Below are positions 23,406 to 33,500 of a DNA stretch of 64,000 nt, piece by piece. How positions within the stretch are numbered: position 1 is the stretch's first letter; every line of letters begins with the position of its first letter. A program made the translations under genes and the position numbers. This DNA is from Ciona savignyi (lineage: Eukaryota; Chordata; Ascidiacea; Phlebobranchia; Cionidae): positions 99,195-163,194 of the forward strand of contig CH003425.1 in assembly GCA_000149265.1 (NCBI GenBank). Reading direction: 5' to 3'. Under the pieces are notes generated by a model. That model did not search any database, was not told the DNA's origin, and saw only the letters and a program-made list of their open reading frames with translations.

Positions 23406-23721
23406 GTAATCACAATACGCCGGTAGTTACGTAACAATGCATCACAAATGTAGATTGTTACGTATCTTATCATAATTTAATGTCGTCTTTTATAGAAAAT
23501 ACCTTCGTAGATATATTCCTGTTTTAAATCGGGCTAAAATTAGACCCCAAATGGCATAAAACACGTTTTTATGTTATTTTGGTCGCCGGGTATAAATGCT
23601 TAAAACGTAGAAGCGATATTTTAAATCGTTCGTGTCGATCACAATCTATTAGGGCATTTCTCCATACGTAGAAGTCTATAAATGGCGAAGTTGCCTTATC
23701 GTACAACCTAGCTGTCAAAGT

Positions 23722-24010
23722 TAAATTGGCGTTACCACACGGGCATTTCATAAAATGGTGAAATTTACGAGCTTTAAAATAAAATACGCATTGATAAACA
23801 CGATTAGAATCTTTGCTACGATTGTTAAAGTGACATATCTATGCTATGCAAACCACATAAGCGTTAAATTGGCGTTACCACACGGGCATTAACAAAAATG
23901 GTAAAATTTACTTAAAAAATAGTTCCTAATAAAATACACAGTGATAAACATGACTAGAAACTTTGCTACGATTATTAAAGTGACATATGCCATGAAAACC
24001 ACATAATCAT
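23722..24010. repeat. Direct tandem duplication, about 145-bp units
   Basis: TTAAATTGGCGTTACCACAC and TGCTACGATTGTTAAAGTGA recur at about 23722 and 23866, in the same order, with moderate divergence. Confidence 0.8.
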
Positions 24011-24287
24011 ATTATGGGTCTTTCGATAATATTATCTTAAAATAAATTGGTGTATTTGTGTTACTGTCGAAATTTAGAAATCTTAAATCTCACAATTATA
24101 TGTTTCGAACGTTTACTAAAGTTAAACAGTCCTTTATTATTGTAATTTGAAACGCATTAACTTTTTCCTACAAACTGAATTTTAAAAGGTATTTAAAGCC
24201 TTTATAATTTTCTAGCTACTGTATGTATCTATTTCATTAAATTTACATAAAATGATTTCTTAATCCCGTTTTATAGTATTGGAAATA

Positions 24288-24544
24288 TACCGTATTTACT
24301 TGATTGCAAGCCGCGGCTAAAAAGTTTTTTCTTTCCATCATGTCTGCGGCTTAAATTAAAAACTTAAGAACGGGTACCAGTAACCATACTTTAATTTTCG
24401 TGCTCAACCAGAGTCCAGATATGCTAAAACCCATACGGTATACGGTTTGCACCGATACAGTAAATGCGGCTTACATTCTCAGGGTCGGCTTACATTAAAT
24501 TTTTAACACTAACACATGCGGCTTACAATCGAGTAAATACGGTA
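24288..24544. mobile_element. Terminal-inverted-repeat element, 257 bp
   Basis: Ends TACCGTATTTACTTGATTG / CAATCGAGTAAATACGGTA with GCAAGCCGC / GCGGCTTAC adjoining form near-perfect inverted repeats of about 26 bp. The interior repeats GCGGCTTA several times. No ORF. Confidence 0.8.
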
Positions 24545-24941
24545 TAGGCAATGTACTTACTACGTAACTGTAATGTTTTATCCAGGAATTTAATCCCGAA
24601 GAATTTAACGTTTTCTAGTTACTGTAAGATTCCATCTTATTAAATTTAAATCAAAATGATTTTTAAATCCCTCTGGCAAATATAACGGTAATATACTGTA
24701 TGCGTGTCCGTAGTGTTTTATAAACAGCATTTATTTTATGTTTAACAAGTTCTAAAACGTTGTAAATTAGGATTTACGTCTCGCCTGTATAATAGTCGGT
24801 TGTTTAATGTATTGTGAAGTGGTCGTTTTCGCCTGTATGTTGTAATCGATTACGTAATAATAAGCGGATTGTGATGCGATAACATGTAAATAATAAACCG
24901 AGCGCGAAATATACCTTCAAAGAACCTAGCGTGCGAACTTA

Positions 24942-25013
24942 TAAGTTATTAAAATTATTAAAACGTAAAAATTATTAAAACGTAAAAAATATAAGTTATT
25001 AAAACGTAAAAAT
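24942..25013. repeat. Short tandem repeat ATTATTAAAACGTAAAA
   Basis: About three to four imperfect units of 17-26 bp. Confidence 0.75.
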
Positions 25014-25112
25014 GGGATATTATCTGATATTTCGAAGTAGTTACTATCTTAGGGTTTATTAGGTCGCCTTAAAAATTATTTTGAAAGTAATCGACTTATA
25101 GCTTTTTTTTTA

Positions 25113-25212
25113 TCAGGCTAAGGGTTCGAACCCATGATCGGCTCGCCCTATGACTGTTTTTATAAATAAATCGGTTTTGGCCGCGTTAACCATTCGGCCG
25201 CACGACCGTAAT
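25113..25212 (-). mobile_element. SINE-B
   Basis: GGGTTCGAACCCATGATCGG to CGTTAACCATTCGGCCGCAC. Confidence 0.88.
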
Positions 25213-25221
25213 AATCGATTC

Positions 25222-25443
25222 AGTTTTGTTGCCCACGGTTGGGAAGAAAACTATGAGGAAGGAAGGCGGGAAGGAGGGAAACTGCACACTACAATCTAGA
25301 TTATGTCATTAAAGTTGGTTTTAAACATGGGATTGAAGTTAAGGTTAGTTCTGGGGTTGAGATTAGTTTTTAGGGTAGGGTTTAAATTAGTTCCCGTAAG
25401 TTTCCCTCCTTCCCTTCTTTCCCTCCTTTTAGTGTTGCCCTAC
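25222..25443. mobile_element. GGGCAACACT-family MITE copy
   Basis: Right end CCTCCTTTTAGTGTTGCCC is intact, with the GGGAAGGAGGGAAACTGCAC block at the left; the interior carries TTAGTTCTGGGGTTGAGATT, the complement of the family core. Confidence 0.75.
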
Positions 25444-25976
25444 GTTTAGCCCCGTCACAAAACAGCCTTTGTTACGCAGCCAATGACGTCTGTTTTTTAC
25501 CACTTTGTTTTAAACACAGTAATGACAAAAACTGGTAATTAAATTTCCCCCCGATTTTTCTAATTTAAAATGTAGGTTTCTTTAGGTATCTTATTTAATG
25601 GGCGCTGAAGTAATGGACCTTCTATGGCCTAAATTCCTGGTCCCGGTGGCTACCGTGGACCCGCCCATATTAATGTAATGTAATCTTATTTAAGAAGCAG
25701 AATCATAATTATTTAAACTCTCTGCAAAACTTACGAAAATATTTTACTTAATGATTTACTTAAATATCTTTACAATTTACAAAAATTATTTAACGATTTT
25801 CTAAAATACCTTTTACGATTATTTATTCAAAGAGTTTTGCGATTTACTAAAGTAGTTTTAAGATTTACCATAATAAATTTACCTACTTGCGTAATACATT
25901 GCACCATTAAAGCACTTTATTAAATCGTAAATAAAGAATTCAAATGATTACGATTCTGTTTCCTAAAGGCCTAAAC

Positions 25977-26259
25977 CAGGGATGTCCAACGTTTTATTGT
26001 AGTGGGCCGCATTGTCACTTGAAATAATTCAGTGGGCCGCACAACCTATTAAATTTCAATGGGCCACAGAGTCTTATATGAATATATAATCCTATATTTC
26101 TGTTGCTCGGATACTATAGCCCACTATTACTACGCCCCAAAAAGCTGACTGATACATTTTAATTGGGCTAAGAATTAAAGTTTAATATACTGCTTGGAGT
26201 GAAAATGACTAACGGGCCGCACAAAAATCTCAGGCGAGCCGCAAGGTTGGACATCCCTG
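25977..26259. mobile_element. hAT-type MITE, 283 bp
   Basis: Ends CAGGGATGTCCAAC / GTTGGACATCCCTG, 8-bp flanks GCCTAAAC and GTCTAAAC (one mismatch). The interior has GGGCCGC repeats as in other animal hAT nonautonomous elements. Confidence 0.88.
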
Positions 26260-26413
26260 GTCTAAACAACTTTAAATAAACATATCAAATTGTAAAAATC
26301 TAGAAAAACGACTAAGTACCAGTTGTTATTGCGTCGTAAACAGGTAATTGTTACGTACATATTCTGATGACGTATATGATTATGACGTCATAACAAACAT
26401 TCTTTTGACACAG

Positions 26414-27529
26414 TCCGATCTGAGAACTACGGTGGAACTTCCACGAAATACACATTCGAGAAATCCCCTGCTGCGCATGACGTAGTGATGGATGACGTAA
26501 CAATTCATGACGTCAATGATGACGTAAGTAGTCACGAGGTGCATTGGTGGAAATTAAGTCATATAATTAAAAAAAATATAGGATTTTGATCTTTATCCCC
26601 GTGAATGGGAAAACCAAGGGGGTTGACACACGGGCAATCGTCAGACCACCTCGTGCGGGCAACACTAAAAGGAGGGAAAGCGGGAAGAAGGGAAACCGCA
26701 CACTAAAATTACGGAAACTAATTTAAACCCTGCCCTAAACACTAATCTCAACCTCAGAACCAACCCCAACTCCAACCTCATGTTTAAAACTATGTAGTTT
26801 TCCTCCTTCCCGCTTTCCCTCCTTTTAGTTTTACCCCCTCGCGCCCACCGTCAGGTTACCGGAGATATTGCAGTGTGTTGTATATGATTCACACGTTTCT
26901 TTAATTTAATGGGTTATCATTAGATTTATTTCAAGTGCTCTTGTACATTGACTAGTCCATATACTATAAGCTGATATCGTCGTTTTATTAATACTGGCGC
27001 AAATAGGAAGGCACTGGCTGTATTTACTTGGTTTATTTAACGTAAATATGACGCAGATAGACAGGTTGATAATCAAACAGGTAGACCATTTTAAAGAATA
27101 TCATTCAATGTCAATTTACTATATATTTTATTAAACAAGTTAGTTTGGTTCAAGTAATTTTAAATTGTAATCTTGATTCCCCACAACCAGCGACAAACTA
27201 ATGGAGCGCCGTTTGTAAAAAATCAATTTATTGAGCAATTTCGTCAAATAAGGTGACGATTTAGCTAAATGGTTAGTTTTTCTGCTGATTTAGCTAATTT
27301 GTAATCGTCTAAAACTCTAAATCGTCAAAAAGGGTGACGATTTAGCTAAATCGGCAGAAAAGTTGAAATTTTTACAAACGGCGCCCCATACAAACTGATA
27401 AATTGTCCACGATTTGTACAGGAAATGCAATTCGACGACGAAATGGACCAAACCGACCCCAAATCCATCAAAGTCCACCATTACCAGCCTCGCAAGGACT
27501 TTTACAGCCTCACTGTGTCCGATATGTAA
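26414..27529 (+). CDS. Two orphan 3' exons, possible alternative C-terminus of the TIR receptor
   Basis: Exon 26414-26523 (ACAG acceptor, GTAAGT donor) reads RSENYGGTSTKYTFEKSPAA and an Asp-rich end; exon 27422-27529 reads on in phase 0 to TAA at 27527-27529, ending KDFYSLTVSDM. The first needs a phase-1 upstream exon. No other candidate exon is visible from 22 to 26.4 kb, but the receptor's last exon contains a possible donor (GA/GTAAAA after 21942) in exactly phase 1, before its stop. Using it would replace the last residues with a tail of about 75 residues carrying several tyrosines (total 427). The exons themselves look real; the link is inference. Confidence 0.55.
26585..26915 (-). mobile_element. 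SINE-A 3' part, split by a MITE
   Basis: TTTATCCCCGTGAATGGG to CCACCTCG, then MITE 26656-26835, then CTCGCGCCCACCGTCAGG to TTGCAGTGTGTTGTATATG. Confidence 0.88.
26656..26835. mobile_element. GGGCAACACT-family MITE nested inside a SINE-A
   Basis: Begins GGGCAACACTAAAAGGAGGG and ends with its complement (CCTTTTAGTTTTACCC). It splits a minus-strand SINE-A within CCTCGCGC; CCTCGTGC on the left and CCTCGCGC on the right mark an 8-bp target duplication. Confidence 0.85.
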
Positions 27530-27592
27530 CCGTTCTCGGCGCCGTGACGTGTTTATGACGTCACTCGATGACGTCACCCGATGACGTCATGA
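27530..27592. promoter_or_regulatory. 63-bp convergent intergenic spacer with three evenly spaced CREs
   Basis: Between the plus-strand TAA (27527-27529) and the minus-strand TAG (27593-27595) lie three perfect TGACGTCA palindromes at 27556, 27569 and 27582, exactly 13 bp apart, plus TGACGTGT at 27545. No AATAAA occurs in the spacer, so the two transcripts probably overlap. Confidence 0.85.
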
Positions 27593-30500
27593 CTAGTAGT
27601 CGTCGCCGACGAAAGCCGTGTGGTCAAGCTCGGCGTATACGAACGATCGCGTTTCGATCGCTGCCAGATAAATATCCGAATTCGAGTTCCAATTGGCGTT
27701 GGCGCCGAAGTCGTCGATCCCGGCGTATACGCCTTCCGGCGCGGCGCCAAACTCAGTTGCGCCGAATTCCGTGGCGCCCACGTCGCTGGCGGCGCTGTAG
27801 GGCGAGCTTTCCAGGATCGCGTCACGTGACCTATGACGTGCCAACTTCTGCTTCAAAGTCGACACCGAGCTTGCGATCGACCCCAAACTCAATTTCTTCT
27901 TTTTGGGGGTTTCCCTCGCCCCGCTCTGCAGCTCGATTGAACTGAATAATTGAACAAAAATATGATTTTTATGGAGCATAAATCAGTTAATATGATCTCT
28001 GTGGATATCTATAAATTGAAAGTTTTGATTTTTAACCGAGCCAAGTTTCGAACCCCTGATGGGCTCGTCACTAGGGCAGTTTTTTTTTATAGAATCGGTA
28101 TTTGTATCGACCATGTTAACCATTCACACTCATTTGGTCACACGATTATAAATTCGAAGTGTTGATTTTTATGGAAAATAAAAAAAAAATAATATGTTTT
28201 ATGTCAAATTTTCTATTATATGATTTCTGTGGCGAATAAATAAACGAAAGAGTTGAATTTTACCGCATATTTGCGACCTGTGGAACGAAAATCGTGACTG
28301 TCATTTAGGTATTGCTTGGAATAGCTGCAATTTTATGCATACATAGGGCTGAAACTGCAGTATATACATACAGCTGTATTTCTGCCGATTCACGGTGCTA
28401 TGTTAGTTGCTCTATTTATGTTGACTTTTAATGCCCATCTGCGTACACGGATAAATGCGTCGGAATGCGTTGACGCAAGACGGTTGCCACGAGGTGCAAT
28501 TATTGAATGTCAACATTGCAGATCGTTGTTAAGTTGTCACGACTTTTATGGGATATACTAGGAAAACCTAAAGGGAAAAACTGATGGCATAACGCCCAAC
28601 ATCCAGCCTTAACCAAACCTTACAATAATCTCAACACCAGAACTAACCCTTATTACTCTAAACCAAATTTACCTAATCCAAGCCCTAACACTAACCCTGA
28701 AATCCGAATTTTCATCTTAGTTTGCACTTTAGAATAGGATAGGATATTCATGTTTATCCCCGTAAATGGGAAAACCAAGGGAGTTAACACACGGGCAATC
28801 GTCAGATCACCTCGCGCCCATCGTCGGGTTACCAGAGCTGTTGCAGTGTGGTGTGAATGATTCAGATGTTCCTTTATTTTTGGTAGAATATATTAATCCG
28901 CTGGGTCCAGATAATGTCCGTAAAGTGGCTTGCCCAAGGACGACACAACCGACTAGCTAGCGACCAGTTGGACAAAAAATCTTTCCCTTATTCCTCCTTT
29001 TATTTTTGTCCCAAGTTTGTTGATACGATTTTAGCTTCGTCATCAAGTATGTTTACGTATCCACGCCTTGTTAAGTTAGCAGAAGCAGAGTTTGTAATGG
29101 GGCTTCAAAAATATCGGTTTTGGTCGAAAATTGCGATTTGTGTTTGTTTATTTTGACCAATCGAGGTTTTCTTGGTCACGTTTTTGCGTCGATTTACGTA
29201 CCTGTTATCTTCACTCGTATTCGTGCTGAAGGAGTCGCTCGAATAGTCGTTAATAGCTGAGTACATCTCGTCTGTGGGAACATGGGTATGGGTGAAAAAT
29301 AAATGAAAAAATGCACGAACCNNNNNNNNNNNNNNNNNNNNNNNNNNNNNNNNNNNNNNNNNNNNNNNNNNNNNNNNNNNNNNNNNNNNNNNNNNNNNNN
29401 NNNNNNNNNNNNNNNNNNNNNNNNNNNNNNNNNNNNNNNNNNNNNNNNNNNNNNNNNNNNNNNNNNNNNNNNNNNNNNNNNNNNNNNNNNNNNNNNNNNN
29501 NNNNNNNNNNNNNNNNNNNNNNNNNNNNNNNNNNNNNNNNNNNNNNNNNNNNNNNNNNNNNNNNNNNNNNNNNNNNNNNNNNNNACATGAATTATCTATT
29601 CATTATCCATAAAATCGACAATTGTAAACACGATCTGTTCATTTCAAACGGTTATACCGAACAATTCGTGATGGAATAATAAAATATTTAAACCGTTATA
29701 TTATGGTTGCTAAGAAGTGGTATTGCATAAAACACACAAAATTAAACAGTCAAAACAAGTCTGTTTTGTAATCCACTGAAAGCGCCAGAGAGCCTAAGAT
29801 GTTTATTGATGACGCAATGAACCAGGTCATATCGATTCATCAGACAGACAAACACACGGCCTGGTATAACCTTGGCAAGGATCCTGTTTGGCTGAGTTGT
29901 TTACAACGTATTGCAATAACCTCACGATTGTATACAAGTCAACACGCAGTAATACCAGGCTTTACTACTCTCCGGTACAACACACTATAACACGAGCGGG
30001 ACAATATAACCCTTATTCTTCCTGATATACCCCGTCCCGCTTATGTTAGTGACGAAAACACCCTTTACCCCTCTTCCCGCTTTCCCGCAAAATATTAAAG
30101 CCTGTAATACCGGGCAGTAATACGGCCCGGTATCTATATGTATGGCGTGTTCTGTTAATGTCTGCGAACGGGTTATGCCACCATCGGTTCACTGATATTA
30201 ACTACCCAACTTGCATTTATAAAGAGGCTTTGAAACCACTTTGTCACTAAGCCCGTTTATACATTTAAACCTGTGTATGAATCGCTCCGTCTTTTATTCA
30301 CCGCGCTAGGTTTCGAACCCAATATGGTATCGGTGCTAAGGCGATATTTTTATATAAATCGGTATATGTATCGGTTGGTTAACCATTCCACTACACATAC
30401 CTCTTATGCATTGTGCAACTTATGTGCAAACCACGCTTACCTTCATCTATATTTTCCTGCAATCCCATTGTAGTTTTATGGTCGGGTGTCTGAAAAATTG

Positions 30501-33500
30501 GATTTTTTGTTTAAAAATAATCTTATTGGGCTGGATAGCTCAATCGGCAAGAATGTTGGCGGTTGCTGACAGCCGAAAGGTTGTGGGTTGAACCCAGCTG
30601 CTAGCTAATAGGTTGTGTTCTTGAGCAAGGCACTAAGCGGACATTGCCCAAATCCAGTAGAATATTATGTTAAATTACAACAGTACAGACGTCTAATTCA
30701 TACACAACAAACTGAAACAGATCCTATAACCCGACGGTGATCTGACGATTGCCCGTGTGGTAACGCCCCTTGCCTTTTTTACAGTCCCATATAACAAAGT
30801 CCCAATATACAGGCACCAGTTCTACTGATCTGTTATATCCCATAATGTGTTTCGAACTATATTATTTTCCTTCCAATCCACTTACTTTAGGGATCGGTCG
30901 GTTCGGTGGGTTTGATTTTAAAGGCGATCTTGCGGTTGGTGACTTTTGCTTCTCGCTTTCAACTCTGTTCGAGAAAATAAACGTTTTTAGCTAATTTTTA
31001 AATATTAAAAATTTGCCTGGGAGGAAAAAAATGGAAATTACACCTTAAAATCAGAAAAACTAATTCTAACAATGACCCAAACACTAATTTTAACTCCAGA
31101 ACTAACCATAACTATGACTATGGCTCTAACACCCCAATAACTCTCTAATTATTAATTTAGTTTGCAGTTTCCCTACTTTAGGTTTGGTATGGCGAAATGA
31201 TTAACGCGACCGATACATGGATGTCTGTATAAAAACGGTCGTAGGGAGAACCCATAGGTTTAAAACATAGCCCTGCGAAAATTCGTGTGGCCAAGTGTAG
31301 AGTGCGACCGAATTAACAAAAGAATTGTATATAAAACACGGTTTTGGTAACGAGCTCATCATAGGTTCCGACCGGTTAGTCTAGCGGTTAAGTGCGTCGC
31401 CTTTCAATCGAAAGATTGCAGGTGCGAAAATAGCTTCGGTAACCCGACGATGAGCGCGAGGTGATCTGACGATTGCCCGTGTGATAACCCCCTTGGTTGT
31501 CCCATTCACGGGGATAAACATGAATATCCTATCCTAGGTTCAAAACTTTAAAAAAGTTCGAAAAAGAAATCAAAATGACGGGTTTACCTCGAAGCAGCTT
31601 GTCGCATCTTGGAAGCGATGATCTTGTCTGCTGTTGGTGGTGGAGGTCGGGTGGGAGGGACTTTGGCTGTAAGATTGATATCAATTCGAATTATCAACTT
31701 ATGAATTTCTTCCCAATAATTAGCCTACTTGCAAACAGCCGATGCTCTTACCAATTGAGCTATCCTCCAAACCCAAAAAGATTATTCTTAAACAATGAGA
31801 CGTTTCTTTTGTTTTAGTGTTAGAATATTTGTGTTATCTTCCCCAGTAAACGGGAAAACCAATGGGTTAACACACACAATCGTCAGATCACCTCGCGCCC
31901 AGCGTCGGTTAAGTGCTGTAATTAAGTTAATCCATTTTAATCCAGCAGGTTTATGCAACGACTGCTAACTGCAGTGTCAAATTAGACGCTTGTATTTTAT
32001 TACTTTAATTAGCGGACCCAGGAGGTCGTGAAAACGGTTTTAGTGATGAGCCCATTATGCTGGTTCGAAACTCCTATAAAATAGCTATCGAGTTTAAGAA
32101 AAGTTAACTTACCAACTTCAGACGGCGATTTTGGGTTTTCTGTCTTACTTCTTGGTCGAGATGTGGCTGGTGGTTGGTGGGTCGGTGGGGGAGGGGGGCG
32201 GTTTGAAGGTCTTGGAGGTGGCGCTACGCTAGGTCGCGGTTTCGGCTTTATTCGAGGTGATCGCGTCGAGTTAAGTGTGCTCCGGGGTACTGAGACTGGA
32301 TTGGAAGTCTCTAAAGTTGGTTTTGGAGAAGGAATAGGTTTGGTTTCGATTGTCGATTCAACGACAGGCGGGTCTGGTATGACTGAGTACAACTGAGGTG
32401 TATTTTCCTGGGTTTCGGTTTCAGGCGTCGTGGTTTGCGCCAAAGATTGGTTTATTTTAAGTCTTTGATTCTGTAAAAGGTGTAATGTATATCCGTCTCG
32501 TTTCGGGGGATTTTTTCGAACTGTCAACTGAACTTTACCATCGGCTGTTACTGGGTCATTTGGGGTTGTGTCGAATGGTTTGGTTTTGAGCTGGGGTTTC
32601 CCCGGAAGGGGCATCGGTTCTCGAAATGCTGGGGTGCTTGGGGACTTGTGGGGGGTTTCCCGTGGGGTCGTGACTCCTTCTGGTTTCAGTGGAATTTTAG
32701 GGGGCGATTTCGGGGGAATTCTTAGTGGTGAGCGCTGTGCAAGCTCGATTTGAAGGTCACCTAAACTAACCCTATGTTGGGGTGAACTGGGGTATAAAGA
32801 TCGCTTTTCAGCTGATTTTGTTGGCGACGACTTTTTCTGGTCCGGGTAGTTTTTGTTCGACGGCTTGGTTAAAGTCGGGGGTTTGGGCTTTGTTTCCAGG
32901 TTTGGTTTGATCGTAAGGTTCGGGACCGATTCGGAGCCCGCGAATACTGGAATAGGGGGGAGTTCGGAAGTTGCACTTCGAGAATTCCCACGAAATCCTT
33001 TGTTTGTCGATCTTTGCCCCACGTTTTCAGCCGATCCCGCCACTTTTCTCAATTTCAGCATTTGAGCGATCGGGTGGATCTTTCTTTCAGGTGTTTCGGT
33101 GAAATCGGACACCGGGCGTTCCGGGGTCGATATGGGTCGCTTGGGCGAGGTTGGGTTCCGATCCGGCAACGCTGGGGCATTGGGTGAAGCGGGGGGTGAA
33201 AGACTGAATTCAGGGATGCTGTTTCTGAGGTAGGGTGAGGGGGGACGGTAGGGTAGTTTCGGAAGATACGATTGCGCGGTTCGGGGGAGTAATGGTGGCG
33301 GTTTATTCGCATTGGGGGGTGAAGGGGGAGGGTTAGGGGGTAATGATGAGTTCCGTTCTAATAATCTGTGGTCTTCGTCCAAATCGGCATCGCCTGGGGT
33401 TAATATTGGAGGGGCGGGAAGGGGCCGATTTCCTGGATGTGAGATTTTGATAATTTCCAAAAAAAATTGTTTGTTAAATAAGTAAATAATATTTTTAATA

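Larger units (their letters stand above)
22836..26413. other. Gene-poor, repeat-rich stretch (or a 4.4-kb receptor intron)
   Basis: Besides the repeats listed separately, it is AT-rich with no exon I can support. 25440-25600 and 25620-25700 are unique, the latter with CGGTGGCTACCGTGG. Confidence 0.6.

Noticed and set aside
27568..27945. 125-codon plus-strand and 83-codon minus-strand ORFs
   Set aside because: Shadows of the adaptor's terminal exon 27941-27593.
29250..29679. ORFs spanning 29250-29679 and 15468-15767
   Set aside because: They are mostly N from the assembly gaps.
32163..33312. Plus- and minus-strand ORFs rich in Gly or Pro within the adaptor exon
   Set aside because: Shadow frames of the 439-codon proline-rich exon.
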